Origin: Sphingomonas pituitosa NBRC 102491
GTDB lineage: Bacteria > Pseudomonadota > Alphaproteobacteria > Sphingomonadales > Sphingomonadaceae
Assembly (NCBI RefSeq): GCF_001598435.1
Contig: NZ_BCYY01000020.1
Span: 36,969-100,968 of the forward strand
Length of the DNA stretch: 64,000 bases
Direction of reading: 5' to 3'
Shown here: positions 26,363-35,210 of the stretch, one piece after another
Layout of the letters: every line of letters begins with the position of its first letter
How positions within the stretch are numbered: position 1 is the stretch's first letter
Position numbers and translations under genes: made by a program
The notes under the pieces: model-generated
The model's database searches: none
What the model saw: the letters and a program-made list of their open reading frames with translations, nothing else
What the model was told of the DNA's origin: nothing

Positions 26363-27337
26363 TCAGCCTTCCCCATCCCCCGCCGGATAGACCTTGCCGA
26401 CATGCGGCTCGCCCCGCGTCGCGGCCAAGCGCTCCTGCCGGTGGCGTTCGCGGTAGCGTTCGCGGTCCTCGTCGGTCCGTTCGTCATAACAGGCCGCGCA
26501 GCTCACCCCCGCCTCGTACCGGGCCGAGCGGCGGTCCTCGACGCTCACCGGCCGACGGCAGGCATGGCAGAGTTCGTAGCTGCCGGGCGCCAGGCCGTGG
26601 CCCACCGTCACCCGCTGGTCGAACACGAAGCATTCGCCGTCCCACAGGCTCTTCGCCGCGGGCACCTTTTCCAGATAGTTGAGGATGCCGCCCTTGAGGT
26701 GGAACACGTCCTCGATGCCCTCGGACTTGAGGAACGCGGTCGACTTTTCGCAGCGGATGCCGCCGGTGCAGAACATCGCCACCTTGGGCGGCGTCTCGCC
26801 CTTGCCCAGCAGTTCCTCGCGGTGGGCGCGGAACCAGTCGGGGAAGTCGCGGAAGCTCTTGGTGTGCGGGTCGATCGCGCCGCGGAAGGTGCCGGCGGCG
26901 ACCTCGTAATCGTTGCGCGTATCGATCAGAATCGTGTTCGGATCGGCGATCAGCGCGTTCCAGTCCTCGGGCGCGACATAGGTGCCGACGCTGGCGAGCG
27001 GATCGATGTCCGGCTGGCCCATCGTCACGATCTCGCGCTTGAGGCGCACCTTCATGCGGTAGAAGGGCTGCTCGGGCGCGCGGGCGTACTTCACGTCAAG
27101 GTCGGCGCAGCCCGGCAGCGCGCGGAGTTGGTCGATCACCGCGGCGATCGCTTCATCGCTACCCGCGATCGTGCCGTTCACGCCCTCGCGCGCGAGCAGC
27201 AGCGTGCCCTTGACGCCGCGCGAACAGCAGAGCGCCGCCAACGGGCCCTGCAGCGCCGCCGGATCGTCGAACCGGGTGAATTGGTAGAGCGCTGCCACAC
27301 GGATCGGCAGCGCGGCATCGTCCGCAGTCTGAGTCAT
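26363..27337 (-). CDS. trhO: tRNA uridine-34 hydroxylase TrhO (rhodanese-like)
   Basis: A 324-residue cytosolic enzyme that makes 5-hydroxyuridine at wobble position 34 of certain tRNAs, using oxygen. The N-terminal ferredoxin-like domain (about 1-110, with GVKGTLLLAREGVNGTIAG) is followed by a rhodanese domain whose active cysteine sits in MFCTGGIRCEKS, then a C-terminal cysteine-rich zinc-like region (CHACRRPV, CAACYDERT). I chose the internal ATG at 27337 because the upstream extension reads through repeat DNA. It lies between the orphan gene and a palindromic repeat element. Confidence 0.95.
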   Translation of the reverse strand: MTQTADDAALPIRVAALYQFTRFDDPAALQGPLAALCCSRGVKGTLLLAREGVNGTIAGSDEAIAAVIDQLRALPGCADLDVKYARAPEQPFYRMKVRLKREIVTMGQPDIDPLASVGTYVAPEDWNALIADPNTILIDTRNDYEVAAGTFRGAIDPHTKSFRDFPDWFRAHREELLGKGETPPKVAMFCTGGIRCEKSTAFLKSEGIEDVFHLKGGILNYLEKVPAAKSLWDGECFVFDQRVTVGHGLAPGSYELCHACRRPVSVEDRRSARYEAGVSCAACYDERTDEDRERYRERHRQERLAATRGEPHVGKVYPAGDGEG

Positions 27338-27407
27338 TTCGGCAGATCTACCCCAGCCAGCGCGCTTATACCAAGGGTCGTTGACGCGAGCGCCCTCGCC
27401 TTCAGCC

Positions 27408-27501
27408 GTCATCCCGGCGGAAGCCGGGATCCATTCGCCCCTCGGCTGGAGAAAGAGCTGGGGCGGAGACCCCAATGGACCCCGGCTTTCGCCGGGGTGA
27501 C
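27408..27501. repeat. REP-like palindromic element, copy 1
   Basis: A 94-base element with 28-base terminal inverted arms starting GTCATCCCGGCGGAAG and ending CGCCGGGGTGAC; the arms match at 25 of 28 positions. The inner 38 bases are not palindromic as a whole. Two further copies lie at 31911 and 52609 with the same length and arm design. It sits upstream of trhO and downstream of sufA. Confidence 0.85.
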
Positions 27502-27532
27502 GATGGGAGGTGGCAGCGCGGACCTCCCATCG
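27501..27532. repeat. Perfect 11-bp hairpin beside repeat copy 1
   Basis: CGATGGGAGGT and ACCTCCCATCG pair perfectly around a 10-base loop. The hairpin lies 13 bases beyond the sufA stop and could stabilise the 3' end of the suf transcript or end it. There is no T-tract on either side. Confidence 0.55.
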
Positions 27533-27545
27533 ATGCGGTCCGGTT

Positions 27546-27905
27546 TCAGACCATGAAGCTTTCGCCGCAGCCGCAGGTGCCCTTGGCGTTGGGGTTGGTG
27601 AACACGAAGCCGGCGGTGAAATCGTCCTCCACCCAGTCCATCGTCGAGCCGATCAGGTAGAGCACCGATCCGCCATCGACGAACAGCGTGCCGCCCGCGG
27701 TTTCGATCTTCTCGTCGAACGGCTTGGCTTCACTGACATAGTCGACCGAATAAGCGAGGCCCGAACAGCCCTTGCGCGGGGTGGAGAGCTTGACGCCGAC
27801 CGTGCCGTCCGGCGCCTTCGCCATCAGCGCGGCGATGCGCGCCTCGGCGGCGGGCGTCAGGAGCAGCGCGGCGGGGCGCTGGCGGGAGGTGGCCGCGGTG
27901 GTCAT
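27546..27905 (-). CDS. sufA: SUF-associated A-type Fe-S carrier
   Basis: A 119-residue HesB/IscA-family protein that carries nascent Fe-S clusters from the SufBCD scaffold to apo-proteins. The three conserved cysteines are in TPRKGCSGLAY and the C-terminal GTCGCGESF, the classic A-type arrangement. An ATG at 27905 shares one base with the sufT stop; a GTG just upstream is a possible start. It is the last gene of the suf operon and is followed by hairpins. Naming as sufA rather than erpA rests on operon position. Confidence 0.92.
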   Translation of the reverse strand: MTTAATSRQRPAALLLTPAAEARIAALMAKAPDGTVGVKLSTPRKGCSGLAYSVDYVSEAKPFDEKIETAGGTLFVDGGSVLYLIGSTMDWVEDDFTAGFVFTNPNAKGTCGCGESFMV

Positions 27906-28372
27906 CACAGCATCCCCAGTTCGAGCTTGGCGTCGTCGCTCATCTTCTGCGGGTCCCAGGGCGGATCCCAGACGAGGTTGACCTCGGCCGTCGCGATGCC
28001 GGGCACCGCGCTCACGCGAAGCTCGACTTCGCCCGGCATCGATTCGGCGACCGGGCAGTGCGGCGTGGTCAGCGTCATGGTGATCGCGGCATGGCCGTTG
28101 GCGGTGATGTCGACGCCATAGATCAGCCCGAGGTCGTAGAGATTGACCGGGATTTCGGGGTCGTAGATTTCCTTGAGCGCGTCGATCACCGCCTCGTACA
28201 GCGGCCCGCCCGGCTCACCGGCGGAAGGCGCCTCGACCTTCTGCGAGAGGAAGCCGGAGAGATAGTCGCGCTTGCGCTCGGTGGGTTCCGCAACGGCATC
28301 GTCGACGCGCGCCTTGGGCGGCGCTTCGACCGCGTCGACCTCTTCCACCACGATCCTGCGTTCTTCGTTCAT
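27905..28372 (-). CDS. sufT: SUF system assembly protein SufT (MIP18/DUF59)
   Basis: A 155-residue protein with a charged, probably flexible N-terminus (about 1-55) and a MIP18/DUF59 domain: ALKEIYDPEIPVNLYDLGLIYG, TMTLTTPHCPVAESMP and VNLVWDPPWDPQKMS. The single conserved cysteine in TTPHCPVAE is typical. SufT helps mature Fe-S proteins downstream of SufBCD. It overlaps sufS by 4 bases and meets sufA with a 1-base overlap. Confidence 0.95.
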   Translation of the reverse strand: MNEERRIVVEEVDAVEAPPKARVDDAVAEPTERKRDYLSGFLSQKVEAPSAGEPGGPLYEAVIDALKEIYDPEIPVNLYDLGLIYGVDITANGHAAITMTLTTPHCPVAESMPGEVELRVSAVPGIATAEVNLVWDPPWDPQKMSDDAKLELGML

Positions 28373-29580
28373 CCGAAGATCCTCGTCACTCGTTCGATAC
28401 CCTTCACGAGCGCGGCCACATCGGCCGGCCCGTTGTACACGCCGAAGCTCGCCCGCGCGGTGGCGGGGACCTCCAGCAACTCCATCAGCGGCTGGGCGCA
28501 GTGGTGCCCGGCGCGGATCGCGACATTGCCCTCGTCGAGGATCGTCGCGACGTCGTGCGGGTGCACGCCTTCCACCGCGAAGCTGACGATGCCGGCGCTG
28601 TCCGCCGGCCCGAACAGCCGCACGCTGTTGATTCCCGAAAGCGCCGCGCGCGTATTGGTCACCAGCGCGGCCTCGTGGGCATGGATGCGCTCCAGCCCGA
28701 TGTCGTCGACATAGTCGATCGCCGCATGCAGCCCGACCACGCCGACGATGTGCGGCGTGCCCGCCTCGAACCGGCCCGGCGGCGGGGCATAGGTGGTCCT
28801 GGCGAAGCTGACGCGGTCGATCATCGATCCGCCGCCCTGATAGGGGGGCATCGCATCGAGCAGGTCGTACCGGCCCCACAGCACGCCGATGCCGGTCGGG
28901 CCGTAGAGCTTGTGGCCGGAGAAGACGTAGAAATCGCAGCCGATTGCGGCGACGTCGACCGGCAGCCGCGCGACCGCCTGGCAACCGTCGATCAGGATCT
29001 TCGCACCCACGCCGTGCGCCAGTTCGGTCGCGCGCCTGGCGTCGAGCACCGAGCCGAGCACGTTCGAGACATGGGCGAGTGCTACCAGCTTGTGCCGCTC
29101 GGTGAGCATCGCCGCCATCGCATCGAGGTCGATGCGGTGATCTTCGGTCAGCGGCACCACGTCGATTTCCGCGCCGACCTTCTCGGCGGCCATCTGCCAG
29201 GGCACGATGTTCGAGTGGTGCTCGAGCGCCGAGAGCAGGATGCGGTCGCCGGCCTTTAGTTGGGTGGCCGCCCAGCACTGCGCGACGAGGTTGATTCCCT
29301 CGGTCGCGCCGCGGACGAACACCACCTCTTCGGTGCGGCCGCCGATGAACTTGGCCACCCGCGCCCGCGCTGCCTCGAAGGCGAGCGTCATGTCGGCCGA
29401 GCGCTGGTACACGCCGCGATGGACGGTGGCATAGGTCTCGCCATAGCCGCGCGCGATCGCATCGAGCACCGGGCGCGGCTTTTGCGAAGTGGCGGCGGTG
29501 TCGAGATACGCCCAGCCGGCCGGGATCGCGGGGAAGTCCGCCAGCACGTCGAGCGGGGCGGCGGTGGTCAGCACGATCAC
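28369..29580 (-). CDS. sufS: Cysteine desulfurase SufS, GTG start
   Basis: A 403-residue PLP enzyme that takes sulfur from cysteine and loads it as persulfide for cluster building. The PLP lysine is Lys224 in FSGHKLYGPTG, and the catalytic persulfide cysteine is Cys361 in RAGHHCAQPLM. Other landmarks are YLDTAATSQKP and LEHHSNIVPW, both typical of group II desulfurases. The start is a GTG (29580) overlapping the sufD stop in a GTGA junction; the next gene, sufT, overlaps by 4 bases. No sufE is present in the window. Confidence 0.96.
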   Translation of the reverse strand: MIVLTTAAPLDVLADFPAIPAGWAYLDTAATSQKPRPVLDAIARGYGETYATVHRGVYQRSADMTLAFEAARARVAKFIGGRTEEVVFVRGATEGINLVAQCWAATQLKAGDRILLSALEHHSNIVPWQMAAEKVGAEIDVVPLTEDHRIDLDAMAAMLTERHKLVALAHVSNVLGSVLDARRATELAHGVGAKILIDGCQAVARLPVDVAAIGCDFYVFSGHKLYGPTGIGVLWGRYDLLDAMPPYQGGGSMIDRVSFARTTYAPPPGRFEAGTPHIVGVVGLHAAIDYVDDIGLERIHAHEAALVTNTRAALSGINSVRLFGPADSAGIVSFAVEGVHPHDVATILDEGNVAIRAGHHCAQPLMELLEVPATARASFGVYNGPADVAALVKGIERVTRIFG

Positions 29581-30655
29581 AGCGCCGCCTCCAGCCACCG
29601 GGCCGCATCGGCCGCGAAGGCGTCGCGCACCGGCTCCTCGCCGATCCGGGCTAGCGCGTCGGCGACAAAGGCGTGGGTGAGCAGCGCCTTGGCCTGCGCC
29701 TCGCCGATGCCGCGGCTCTGGAGGTAGAACAGCGCGTTGCGATCGAGCTCGCCCACCGTCGCGCCGTGCGCGCACTTCACGTCGTCGGCGAAGATTTCGA
29801 GTTCGGGCTTGAGGTTCACCGTCGCCGTGCGCTGGAGCAGCAGCCCGCGCAGCGACTGTTCGCCGTCGGTCTGCTGCGCACCGCGCGCGACTTCCACCCG
29901 GGCGGCGAGGCTCGCTGCCGACTGGTCAGCGGCTACCGCACGCCAGATCTGGCGCGACGTGCCTTCGATCTGCTCGTGCCGCACCGCGACCGCGGCTTCC
30001 TGGCGCTGCGTGCCGCTGGTGAGCAGCGCGCCGCCCATCTCGGCGAACGCGCCCTTGCCGGTGAGCGTCAGCGCGCCGTCGATCCGGCTGCCCATCCCGC
30101 CGGCGCCGAGGAAGATCGACACCAGGCTCGCCGCCTCGCCGATTTCCGCCTCGTCGCGGATCGAGACGAAGCCGCCGGTCTGCACCAGCCGCACCGAACG
30201 CATCAGCCGCGCGCCCTTGCCGAGCGCGATCGCGGTCAGCCGGTTCGCCCAGCCGGTGCCGGCAAAGGTCTCGACCACCGTCGCCACGGCATCGTCAGCG
30301 AGCAGGATGCGCGCCGGCACATGGTTCTCGCCGCCGGTGCCGACATGGACGATCTGGATGCAGGTCGCGGCATGCTCGGGGCCGAGGTGAAGCGCCCAGC
30401 CCTCGCCGATCGCCAGGCTGCCGAGCGGATGGTCGGTCGCGGCGATCTGCCGCGTCACTTCCACCGGGCCCGGGCGGCTATGCGCGGGTTCGAACACGCC
30501 GTCGACGAAGCACAGGCGCGGGCCGTCAATGTCGAGGAACAGGTCCGCCGGGTCGACGCCGGCGGGCGTCGGCGGCAGGGCTGCGGCGGCGCGCAACGTC
30601 GCCATGTCGGCCCAGCGCCATGCCTCCTGGCGCGTCGAAGGGAGGTCGAGCACGG

Positions 30656-30659
<4 letters not shown>
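29577..30659 (-). CDS. sufD: Fe-S assembly scaffold subunit SufD, GTG start
   Basis: A 360-residue partner of SufB in the SufBC2D scaffold. The right-handed beta-helix core is visible in its repeating hydrophobic pattern, and the C-terminal part carries the family block CAHGATVGELDRNALFYLQSRG. The N-terminal STRQEAWRWADM matches the SufD helical start. The initiator is a GTG in a GTGA overlap with the sufC stop. Length is shorter than E. coli SufD (423) but within the alphaproteobacterial range. Confidence 0.94.
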
Positions 30660-31399
<740 letters not shown>

Positions 31400-31404
31400 G
31401 GGGT

Positions 31405-31824
31405 TCAGATCGCCACGGTCACGAGAGAAAGGGTCTTGGGCGGAGCGCCCGCGCCATAGGCATCGACCAGGGCGCCGTCGGGCAGCTTCCACATGATCTT
31501 GTACTGCTTGGGCGCGGTGACGCTGGCCTTGATGTCGGCTTCGATCGCATCGAGCACCGGGGTCAGCTTGCGCCAGGCGCTCGGCTGATAGGGCCGATCG
31601 TTGAGCAGCAGGCGGCCGGCCTGGAAATCGGAATCGAGGAAGTCGCGGCACTGCTTGATCGCACCGGCGACCTTGGCGGTGCGCGCGCCCGCGTCCGCCG
31701 GCGCCACGCCGATCGCGCGGACGATGCAGCGCGCATGGTTGGTCGCCGCGCCGAACTGCGACGCGCTGTCGACCGCGACACCCCCCTGGAGGGCGAAGGC
31801 AGCGGCGAGAAGGGCGTTCAACAT
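31405..31824 (-). CDS. Unknown exported protein inside the suf operon
   Basis: A 139-residue protein with a short hydrophobic N-terminus (MLNALLAAAFALQGGVA) that looks like a signal peptide or anchor. Two cysteines (HARCIVRA, IKQCRDFL) could form a disulfide. The rest, including YQPSAWRKLTPVLDAIEADI and KIMWKLPDGALVDAYG, shows no motif I recognise. It has a good GCAGGAG ribosome site 9 bases upstream and is only 5 bases from sufC, so it is in the operon, but an exported protein is odd among cytosolic Fe-S factors. A repeat element separates it from sufB. Confidence 0.75.
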   Translation of the reverse strand: MLNALLAAAFALQGGVAVDSASQFGAATNHARCIVRAIGVAPADAGARTAKVAGAIKQCRDFLDSDFQAGRLLLNDRPYQPSAWRKLTPVLDAIEADIKASVTAPKQYKIMWKLPDGALVDAYGAGAPPKTLSLVTVAI

Positions 31825-31910
31825 GCACGATACTCCTGCGGGCCCGGAACGCGGCCCTGCGTCGTCGCTACAATGCCGCGCATGAGCGCAGGCTGAGCGA
31901 CGCCCATTTC

Positions 31911-32005
31911 GTCATTCCCGCGAAGGCAGGAATCCATTTGCCAGGACGTTCGCGGAAAGAACCGCGTCCGCAACCCCAATGGATCCCCGCCTTCGCGGGG
32001 ATGAC
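31911..32005. repeat. REP-like palindromic element, copy 2, inside the suf operon
   Basis: A 95-base element with 28-base inverted arms, from GTCATTCCCGCGAAGG to CGCGGGGATGAC; 25 of 28 arm positions pair. It separates sufB from the unknown exported-protein gene within one transcription unit. It shares arms, length and an inner AAGAACCGCG stretch with copy 3. Confidence 0.88.
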
Positions 32006-32029
32006 GGCGAAGATGGATGGCAGGCTGCA

Positions 32030-33493
32030 TCACCCCACCGAACCTTCGAGCGAAATGCCGAGCAGCTTCTGCGCCTCTACCGCGAATTCCATCGGCAGCT
32101 GCTTCAGCACTTCGCGCGCGAAGCCGTTGACGATCAGCGCGACAGCAGCCTCCTGGTCCAGCCCGCGCTGGAGCGCATAGAACAGCTGGTCGTCGCTGAT
32201 CTTGCTGGTGGTCGCCTCATGCTCGATCTGCGCCGAGGGGTTCTTCACCTCGATGTACGGCACGGTGTGTGCGCCGCACTGGTCGCCGAGCAGCAGCGAA
32301 TCGCACTGGGTGAAGTTGCGGACATTCTCCGCGCTCGCCGCCACGCGGACGAGGCCGCGATAGGTGTTGTCGCTGCGCCCGGCCGAGATGCCCTTCGACA
32401 CGATCGTCGAGCGGCTGCCCTTGCCGAGATGGATCATCTTGGTGCCGGTATCGGCCTGCTGGCGATTGTTGGTCACCGCCACCGAATAGAATTCGCCGAC
32501 GCTGTTCTCGCCCGCCAGCACGCAGCTCGGGTATTTCCAGGTGATCGCCGATCCGGTCTCGACCTGGGTCCAGCTCACCTTCGAATTGCGGCCCTGGCAC
32601 AGCGCCCGCTTGGTCACGAAATTATAGATGCCGCCGACGCCGTTCTCGTCGCCCGGATACCAGTTCTGGACGGTCGAATATTTGATCTCGGCATCGTCGA
32701 GCGCGACCAGCTCCACGACGGCTGCGTGCAGCTGGTTCTCGTCGCGCATCGGCGCGGTGCAGCCTTCGAGATAGGAGACATACGCCCCCTTGTCGGCGAC
32801 GATCAGCGTGCGCTCGAACTGGCCGGTATTCTCCGCGTTGATGCGGAAATAGGTGGAGAGCTCCATCGGGCAGCGCACGCCCTCCGGCACATAGACGAAG
32901 GTGCCGTCGGAGAAGACCGCGCTGTTGAGCGTGGCAAAGTAGTTGTCGCGCTGCGGCACCACCTTGCCGAGCCACTTCTGGACCAGCTCGGGATATTCGC
33001 GGATCGCCTCGCTGATCGACAGGAAGATGACGCCCGCCGCCTTCAGCTCCGCGCGGAAGGTCGTCGCGACCGAGACCGAATCGAACACCGCGTCGACCGC
33101 GATCTTGCGCGATCCCTCGACACCGGCGAGCACCTTCTGCTCCTCGATCGGGATGCCGAGCTTCTCATACGTCCGGCGGATTTCCGGATCGAGCTCGTCG
33201 AGGCTAGCGATCGTCTTCTTTTGCTTCGGCTCGGCGTAATAATACGCGTCCTGATAGTCGATCGGCGGCACGTTGAGCTTGGCCCAGTCCGGCGCCTCCA
33301 GCGTCTGCCACAGGCGAAACGCCTTCAAGCGCCAGTCGAGCATCCATTGCGGCTCGTTCTTCTTGGCCGAGATATAGCGGACGGTATCCTCGCTCAGCCC
33401 CTTGGGCGCGAACTCCTGTTCGACGTCCGAGGCGAAGCCCCATTCATACTTCTTGTTCGCGGCGGCGAGCGCCTCGGCATTCTTGGTGGCCAT
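32030..33493 (-). CDS. sufB: Fe-S assembly scaffold subunit SufB
   Basis: A 487-residue core scaffold subunit on which clusters are assembled. Family blocks are visible throughout: KYEWGFASDVEQEFAPKGL, EPQWMLDWRLKAF, VPEGVRCPMELSTYFRINAE, NWYPGDENGVGGIYNFVTKR and CDSLLLGDQCGAHTVPYIEV, the last carrying the scaffold cysteines. The length matches bacterial SufB (about 480-495). The start ATG shares one base with the stop of the upstream regulator, so regulator and scaffold are coupled. Repeat copy 2 lies 25 bases past the stop. Confidence 0.97.
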   Translation of the reverse strand: MATKNAEALAAANKKYEWGFASDVEQEFAPKGLSEDTVRYISAKKNEPQWMLDWRLKAFRLWQTLEAPDWAKLNVPPIDYQDAYYYAEPKQKKTIASLDELDPEIRRTYEKLGIPIEEQKVLAGVEGSRKIAVDAVFDSVSVATTFRAELKAAGVIFLSISEAIREYPELVQKWLGKVVPQRDNYFATLNSAVFSDGTFVYVPEGVRCPMELSTYFRINAENTGQFERTLIVADKGAYVSYLEGCTAPMRDENQLHAAVVELVALDDAEIKYSTVQNWYPGDENGVGGIYNFVTKRALCQGRNSKVSWTQVETGSAITWKYPSCVLAGENSVGEFYSVAVTNNRQQADTGTKMIHLGKGSRSTIVSKGISAGRSDNTYRGLVRVAASAENVRNFTQCDSLLLGDQCGAHTVPYIEVKNPSAQIEHEATTSKISDDQLFYALQRGLDQEAAVALIVNGFAREVLKQLPMEFAVEAQKLLGISLEGSVG

Positions 33494-34008
33494 CAGAACG
33501 TTACCTGGCTTTCCCCGACAAGCGCCGGAGAAGGGGAAGAAGAAAGGTCGGGAGGCGAAGGCGCGTGCCCATGCACCGGTGCAGCGGCGCCCGCAAGCGC
33601 CGGCGGATTGCTCAGGCTGGCAAGGCTGACCTGGGCGAGCGCCGAGCGCACCGCGTCGCTCACCACGCCCCAATGCGGCTTCACCCGGCAATTGCCCTCG
33701 ACCGCACAGTCATGCCGGGCCGAATCGACGCACACGGTCAGCGCGATCGGCCCTTCGATGGCTTCGACGATGTCGGCAAGGCTGATCGCCGCGGGCGGCC
33801 GGGCGAGGCGGAAGCCGCCGCCGGTGCCGCGCGCACTCTCGATCAGGCCCGCGGCGGAAAGCTTGCTGACCAGCTTCTGCACGGTGGGCAGCGGGAGGCC
33901 GGTTTCGCTCGCCAGCAGCGTCGCATTCAGCCGGCACGACGCGCCGCACTGGCGCGCGGCGGCGGCCAGCATCACCACGGCATAGTCGGCAAGGCTCGAA
34001 AGACGCAT
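33493..34008 (-). CDS. Rrf2-family Fe-S-sensing regulator of the suf operon
   Basis: A 171-residue Rrf2/IscR-type winged-helix repressor (SUF regulator). The N-terminal MRLSSLADYAVVMLAA and recognition region ETGLPLPTVQKLVSKL are typical. The cluster-binding loop has three cysteines (Cys93, Cys101, Cys107) and a nearby His112 in CRVKPHW, so it can probably hold an Fe-S cluster and sense cluster status. The tail beyond residue 150 is a Pro/Ser/Ala-rich extension running into sufB. I chose the ATG at 34008 over an upstream TTG because it restores the family N-terminus. A perfect inverted repeat lies 5 bases upstream of this start. Confidence 0.93.
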   Translation of the reverse strand: MRLSSLADYAVVMLAAAARQCGASCRLNATLLASETGLPLPTVQKLVSKLSAAGLIESARGTGGGFRLARPPAAISLADIVEAIEGPIALTVCVDSARHDCAVEGNCRVKPHWGVVSDAVRSALAQVSLASLSNPPALAGAAAPVHGHAPSPPDLSSSPSPALVGESQVTF

Positions 34009-34013
34009 CGACT

Positions 34014-34042
34014 CCCAATCGGACAAAGTTGATCCGATTGGG
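34014..34042. promoter_or_regulatory. Perfect 10-bp inverted repeat: candidate suf operator
   Basis: CCCAATCGGA and TCCGATTGGG are perfect inverse complements separated by 9 bases. The site lies just upstream of the Rrf2-type regulator start and overlaps the predicted transcription start, where a repressor would block initiation. It is the best operator candidate in the window. Confidence 0.7.
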
Positions 34043-34071
34043 CATGTGGGCTCAGCGACCGCTCAGGTCAA
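34043..34071 (-). promoter_or_regulatory. Candidate suf operon promoter
   Basis: On the minus strand, TTGACC (34071-34066) is followed after 17 bases by CACATG (34048-34043). The -35 box is good and the -10 box weak. The -35 lies in the 3' end of the AraC-family gene. Transcription would begin in the inverted repeat at 34014-34042. Confidence 0.4.
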
Positions 34072-34984
34072 CTGTCTCGGGGATCACATCGGGGAGAAAG
34101 TGGAACTTCTCGTTCTCGAGCGTGGCGGCGAGCACCGGATCGATGCCGTCACGCAGCGATCCCGGTGTCTGGCCGGTGAAATGCTTGATCTCGTTGATCA
34201 TGTGCGACTGGTCGGCGAAGGGCGCCATCACCTCGGCGAGCGGCGCGCCCTGGTGGATGCGCATCGCGGCGCCGATTGCGCGGAACTTGCGCCGCAGGTG
34301 ATTCGGCGGTCCCGCGAAATACTCCTTGCAGAGCCGCTGCACCTGGCGCTGGCCCATGCCGGTTTGCGCTTCCATCGCATCATACAGCGCGTCGATCGTC
34401 GGATCGCCGGAAGCTGCCCATTCGCGCACGATCCGAAGGAAGGCGACATGCGCCCGCGGCACCCGCCGCGCGGCGTCCAGCCGGCGGATCAGCACGGGCT
34501 CGATAAGCGCGACCATCTCCTCCAGCGTTTCAAGCTCGCCAAGCTGCGCATGCAGCGTGTGGATCTCCGGTCCGAAGATCTCGCTGCCATCGACCAGCCG
34601 GTCCGCTACCTGGTCGGCCGGTCGGCCGATCAGTGTCCGCCAGCCGATTCCGCGCAGCGACATGCCGAAACAGCGGAACGGGCCCTCTATACGGTAGGTC
34701 CAGTGCGCAGTGCCGGGGCCGTTGACCATCACCGGCAGCGTGGCCTCGCGGTGCCCGTCCGGGAAGGTTACCTCGCCACTGCCCCCGAGACAGAAGCGCC
34801 ACTGCCCCAGATCGACGCGCTCGACGCCCTCGATGCACGGTGCATCGATATGCGCGAGATAAAAGCTTTCGACATGGGGTATCAGCCGCCCGGCGGACGG
34901 TTGAAAAACGATGTCGAATGGTTGGCGTGCCCCAGCGCGACTGCGCGCTGCAATCGCCACCTGGCCCTCTTCGGCGCCACGCAT
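34052..34984 (-). CDS. AraC-family transcriptional regulator
   Basis: A 310-residue regulator with an N-terminal cupin-like sensing domain (about 20-150, with LPHVESFY-like and GSGEVTFPDGHREAT motifs) and a C-terminal double helix-turn-helix (about 200-290), including TGMGQRQVQRLCKEYFAGPPNHLRRKFRA and FADQSHMINEIKHFTGQTPGS, both typical of AraC (quoted in part). The start at 34984 has AGGGGAAC about 9 bases upstream; a longer in-frame start would run into palindromic DNA. Its target is unknown. It sits between pyrD (divergent) and the suf regulator and carries the suf -35 box in its 3' end. Confidence 0.88.
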   Translation of the reverse strand: MRGAEEGQVAIAARSRAGARQPFDIVFQPSAGRLIPHVESFYLAHIDAPCIEGVERVDLGQWRFCLGGSGEVTFPDGHREATLPVMVNGPGTAHWTYRIEGPFRCFGMSLRGIGWRTLIGRPADQVADRLVDGSEIFGPEIHTLHAQLGELETLEEMVALIEPVLIRRLDAARRVPRAHVAFLRIVREWAASGDPTIDALYDAMEAQTGMGQRQVQRLCKEYFAGPPNHLRRKFRAIGAAMRIHQGAPLAEVMAPFADQSHMINEIKHFTGQTPGSLRDGIDPVLAATLENEKFHFLPDVIPETVDLSGR

Positions 34985-35058
34985 GCGAAGCTGTTCCCCT
35001 GTGCTCCGGTTCGTTGCACAGCAGGAGCATGACCGCGCGAAAAGCGCAACGGAAAAGA

Positions 35059-35084
35059 GGCCCGGCCGGTTGCCCGGCCGGGCC
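35059..35084. terminator. Strong GC hairpin in the AraC/pyrD gap
   Basis: GGCCCGGCCGG and CCGGCCGGGCC form a perfect 11-bp stem around TTGC. On the minus strand it is followed by TCTTTTCC, so it could end a leftward transcript coming from the pyrD side. It lies in the 226-base gap before pyrD. Confidence 0.55.
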
Positions 35085-35093
35085 ATAAGGAAA

Positions 35094-35136
35094 GGGTTCC
35101 CCCCGTTAAGCGGAACCCCTCGGGTCGCAGGGGTTC
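35094..35136 (+). promoter_or_regulatory. Alternative hairpins upstream of pyrD
   Basis: GGGTTCC (35094-35100) can pair with GGAACCC (35112-35118), while GAACCCCT (35113-35120) can pair with AGGGGTTC (35129-35136). The two hairpins share bases and exclude each other, a design seen in attenuators. Whether this region is in the pyrD mRNA leader is not known. Confidence 0.4.
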
Positions 35137-35210
35137 TCTACCCGATTCGGGAGCCCCGGTATTGTACGGAATCGACATTCCAGCCTTTGACGACGTTTGC
35201 CTAGCGATGC

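Noticed and set aside
35113..35136. tRNA-like arm (GAACCCCT...AGGGGTTC) upstream of pyrD
   Set aside because: No acceptor stem, anticodon arm or full cloverleaf can be drawn; it is a simple hairpin.
34882..35178. Minus-strand small frame across the pyrD leader hairpins
   Set aside because: The peptide has no domain and would overlap the AraC gene in another frame; the hairpins explain the sequence better.
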